A stretch of 64,000 bases of DNA from Gammaproteobacteria bacterium. GTDB lineage: Bacteria; Pseudomonadota; Gammaproteobacteria; Arenicellales; UBA868. The DNA lies in contig JAKUQR010000002.1 in assembly GCA_022450155.1 (NCBI GenBank), forward strand, positions 62,001 to 126,000, written 5' to 3'. The position numbers were made by a program, and so were the translations under genes. Shown here in pieces: positions 63,588 to 64,000 of the stretch. The notes beneath the pieces are model-generated. The model was not told where the DNA came from. It searched no databases and worked only from the letters and a program-made list of their open reading frames with translations. How positions within the stretch are numbered: position 1 is the stretch's first letter; each line of letters begins with the position of its first letter.

Positions 63588-64000
63588 ATGGCGATTACCA
63601 GTCTACCAACCCAGCCAATGATGTCAGATGCCGAATGGGAAACACGATGTGACCTTGCGGCGCTCTATCGCATATTTCATCACCTGCGTATGACCGACCT
63701 GATTTATACCCACATGACGGCTCGAATCCCGGGAGAGGACAACACGTTTTTAATCAATAATTATGGCGAGATGTTCGACGAGGTGACAGCATCTTCGTTA
63801 GTCAAAATGGATTTTGAAGGTAGCGTCATTGGTGATCAGGACAGTTACAATGAAGCCGGATTTACTATCCACAGTGGTGTCTACCAAGCGCGACCAGATG
63901 TTACGTGCGTGGCCCATACGCACACCAACGCAGGCGTCGCCATTTCCATCACTAAGCAAGGCTTGCTGCCCATTAGTCAGGACGCGGCAGTAGTAATAGA
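63588..64000 (+). CDS. Class II aldolase/adducin family protein, N-terminal part (runs off the window)
   Basis: An ATG after GAGGACTTCTGC opens 137 codons without a stop to the window end. AALYRIFHHLRMTDLIYTHM followed by TARIPGEDNTFLINNYGEMF and VAHTHTNAGVAIS is the aldolase II pattern; the two His of AHTHT would bind zinc. Family members are sugar-phosphate aldolases or decarboxylases of 3-oxo acids. Substrate not determinable from this part. Confidence 0.88.
   Translation, partial: MAITSLPTQPMMSDAEWETRCDLAALYRIFHHLRMTDLIYTHMTARIPGEDNTFLINNYGEMFDEVTASSLVKMDFEGSVIGDQDSYNEAGFTIHSGVYQARPDVTCVAHTHTNAGVAISITKQGLLPISQDAAVVI

Overview
The window reads as a chromosomal segment of a heterotrophic proteobacterium, most likely a gammaproteobacterium. 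Supporting this are a decayed type IV pilin with the classic N-terminus, an AcpH-type ACP phosphodiesterase, tRNA sequences with encoded CCA, and a gene set dominated by catabolism of acyl-CoA, betaine-like, amide and heterocyclic compounds. It is gene-dense on the left and becomes a mosaic of islets, scars and broken genes on the right. No rRNA, CRISPR array, intact integrase or intact transposase was found.

Left part (1-19 kb): the tail of a DAO-type flavoprotein, then xdhC and a mocA-like gene for molybdenum hydroxylase maturation. A decayed fetB-like permease follows. A minus-strand operon (8560 to 2877) encodes an enol-lactonase-like hydrolase, a carboxymuconolactone decarboxylase-like protein, a serine hydrolase, a CaiB-type CoA-transferase, an enoyl-CoA hydratase and an acyl-CoA dehydrogenase. 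Opposite are RidA, an aldehyde dehydrogenase and an LLM flavin oxidoreductase. A second block resembles carnitine metabolism: a BKACE cleavage enzyme, a carnitine 3-dehydrogenase-like protein, a CaiD-like crotonase, an acyl-CoA dehydrogenase and an ADP-forming acyl-CoA synthetase. A 2-oxoglutarate oxygenase with a GMC oxidoreductase remnant behind it closes the region.

Middle (19-35.5 kb): HAD phosphatase, AcpH, an argininosuccinate-lyase homologue with a VOC protein, a GMC oxidoreductase, an AhpD-like protein, a lipoprotein gene interrupted by a stop, a TerB-like protein, a decayed IS3-type element, an MFS transporter and the pilin pseudogene. A visibly GC-rich three-gene operon follows (polytopic membrane protein, exported PCMT-like methyltransferase, membrane-embedded spermidine-synthase-like protein), then an SPFH/NfeD pair.

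Right part (35.6-64 kb): two copies of a tRNA-Lys 3' end plus flank (31 of 32 bases identical) bracket about 16.5 kb. Inside are two Fe/2OG oxygenases, an amidase, a frameshifted GFA gene, an SDR, a split NitT/TauT-type ABC transporter, a guanidine-hydrolase-like ureohydrolase with a histidine-rich loop, and a three-subunit xanthine-dehydrogenase-type enzyme. This looks like an acquired module for a nitrogen-rich compound. Further right are more tRNA 3' halves (Val, Pro, and a chimaeric one) and a repeated segment of about 70 bp with 11-bp-phased TGTGACC motifs. Between them lie a GMC oxidoreductase, a 5'-truncated protease, dehydrogenases, an aminotransferase behind an amidase remnant, an MFS transporter, an M20 carbamoylase and the start of a class II aldolase. 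I read this right arm as a site of repeated tRNA-directed integration in which cargo survived and the integrases were lost.
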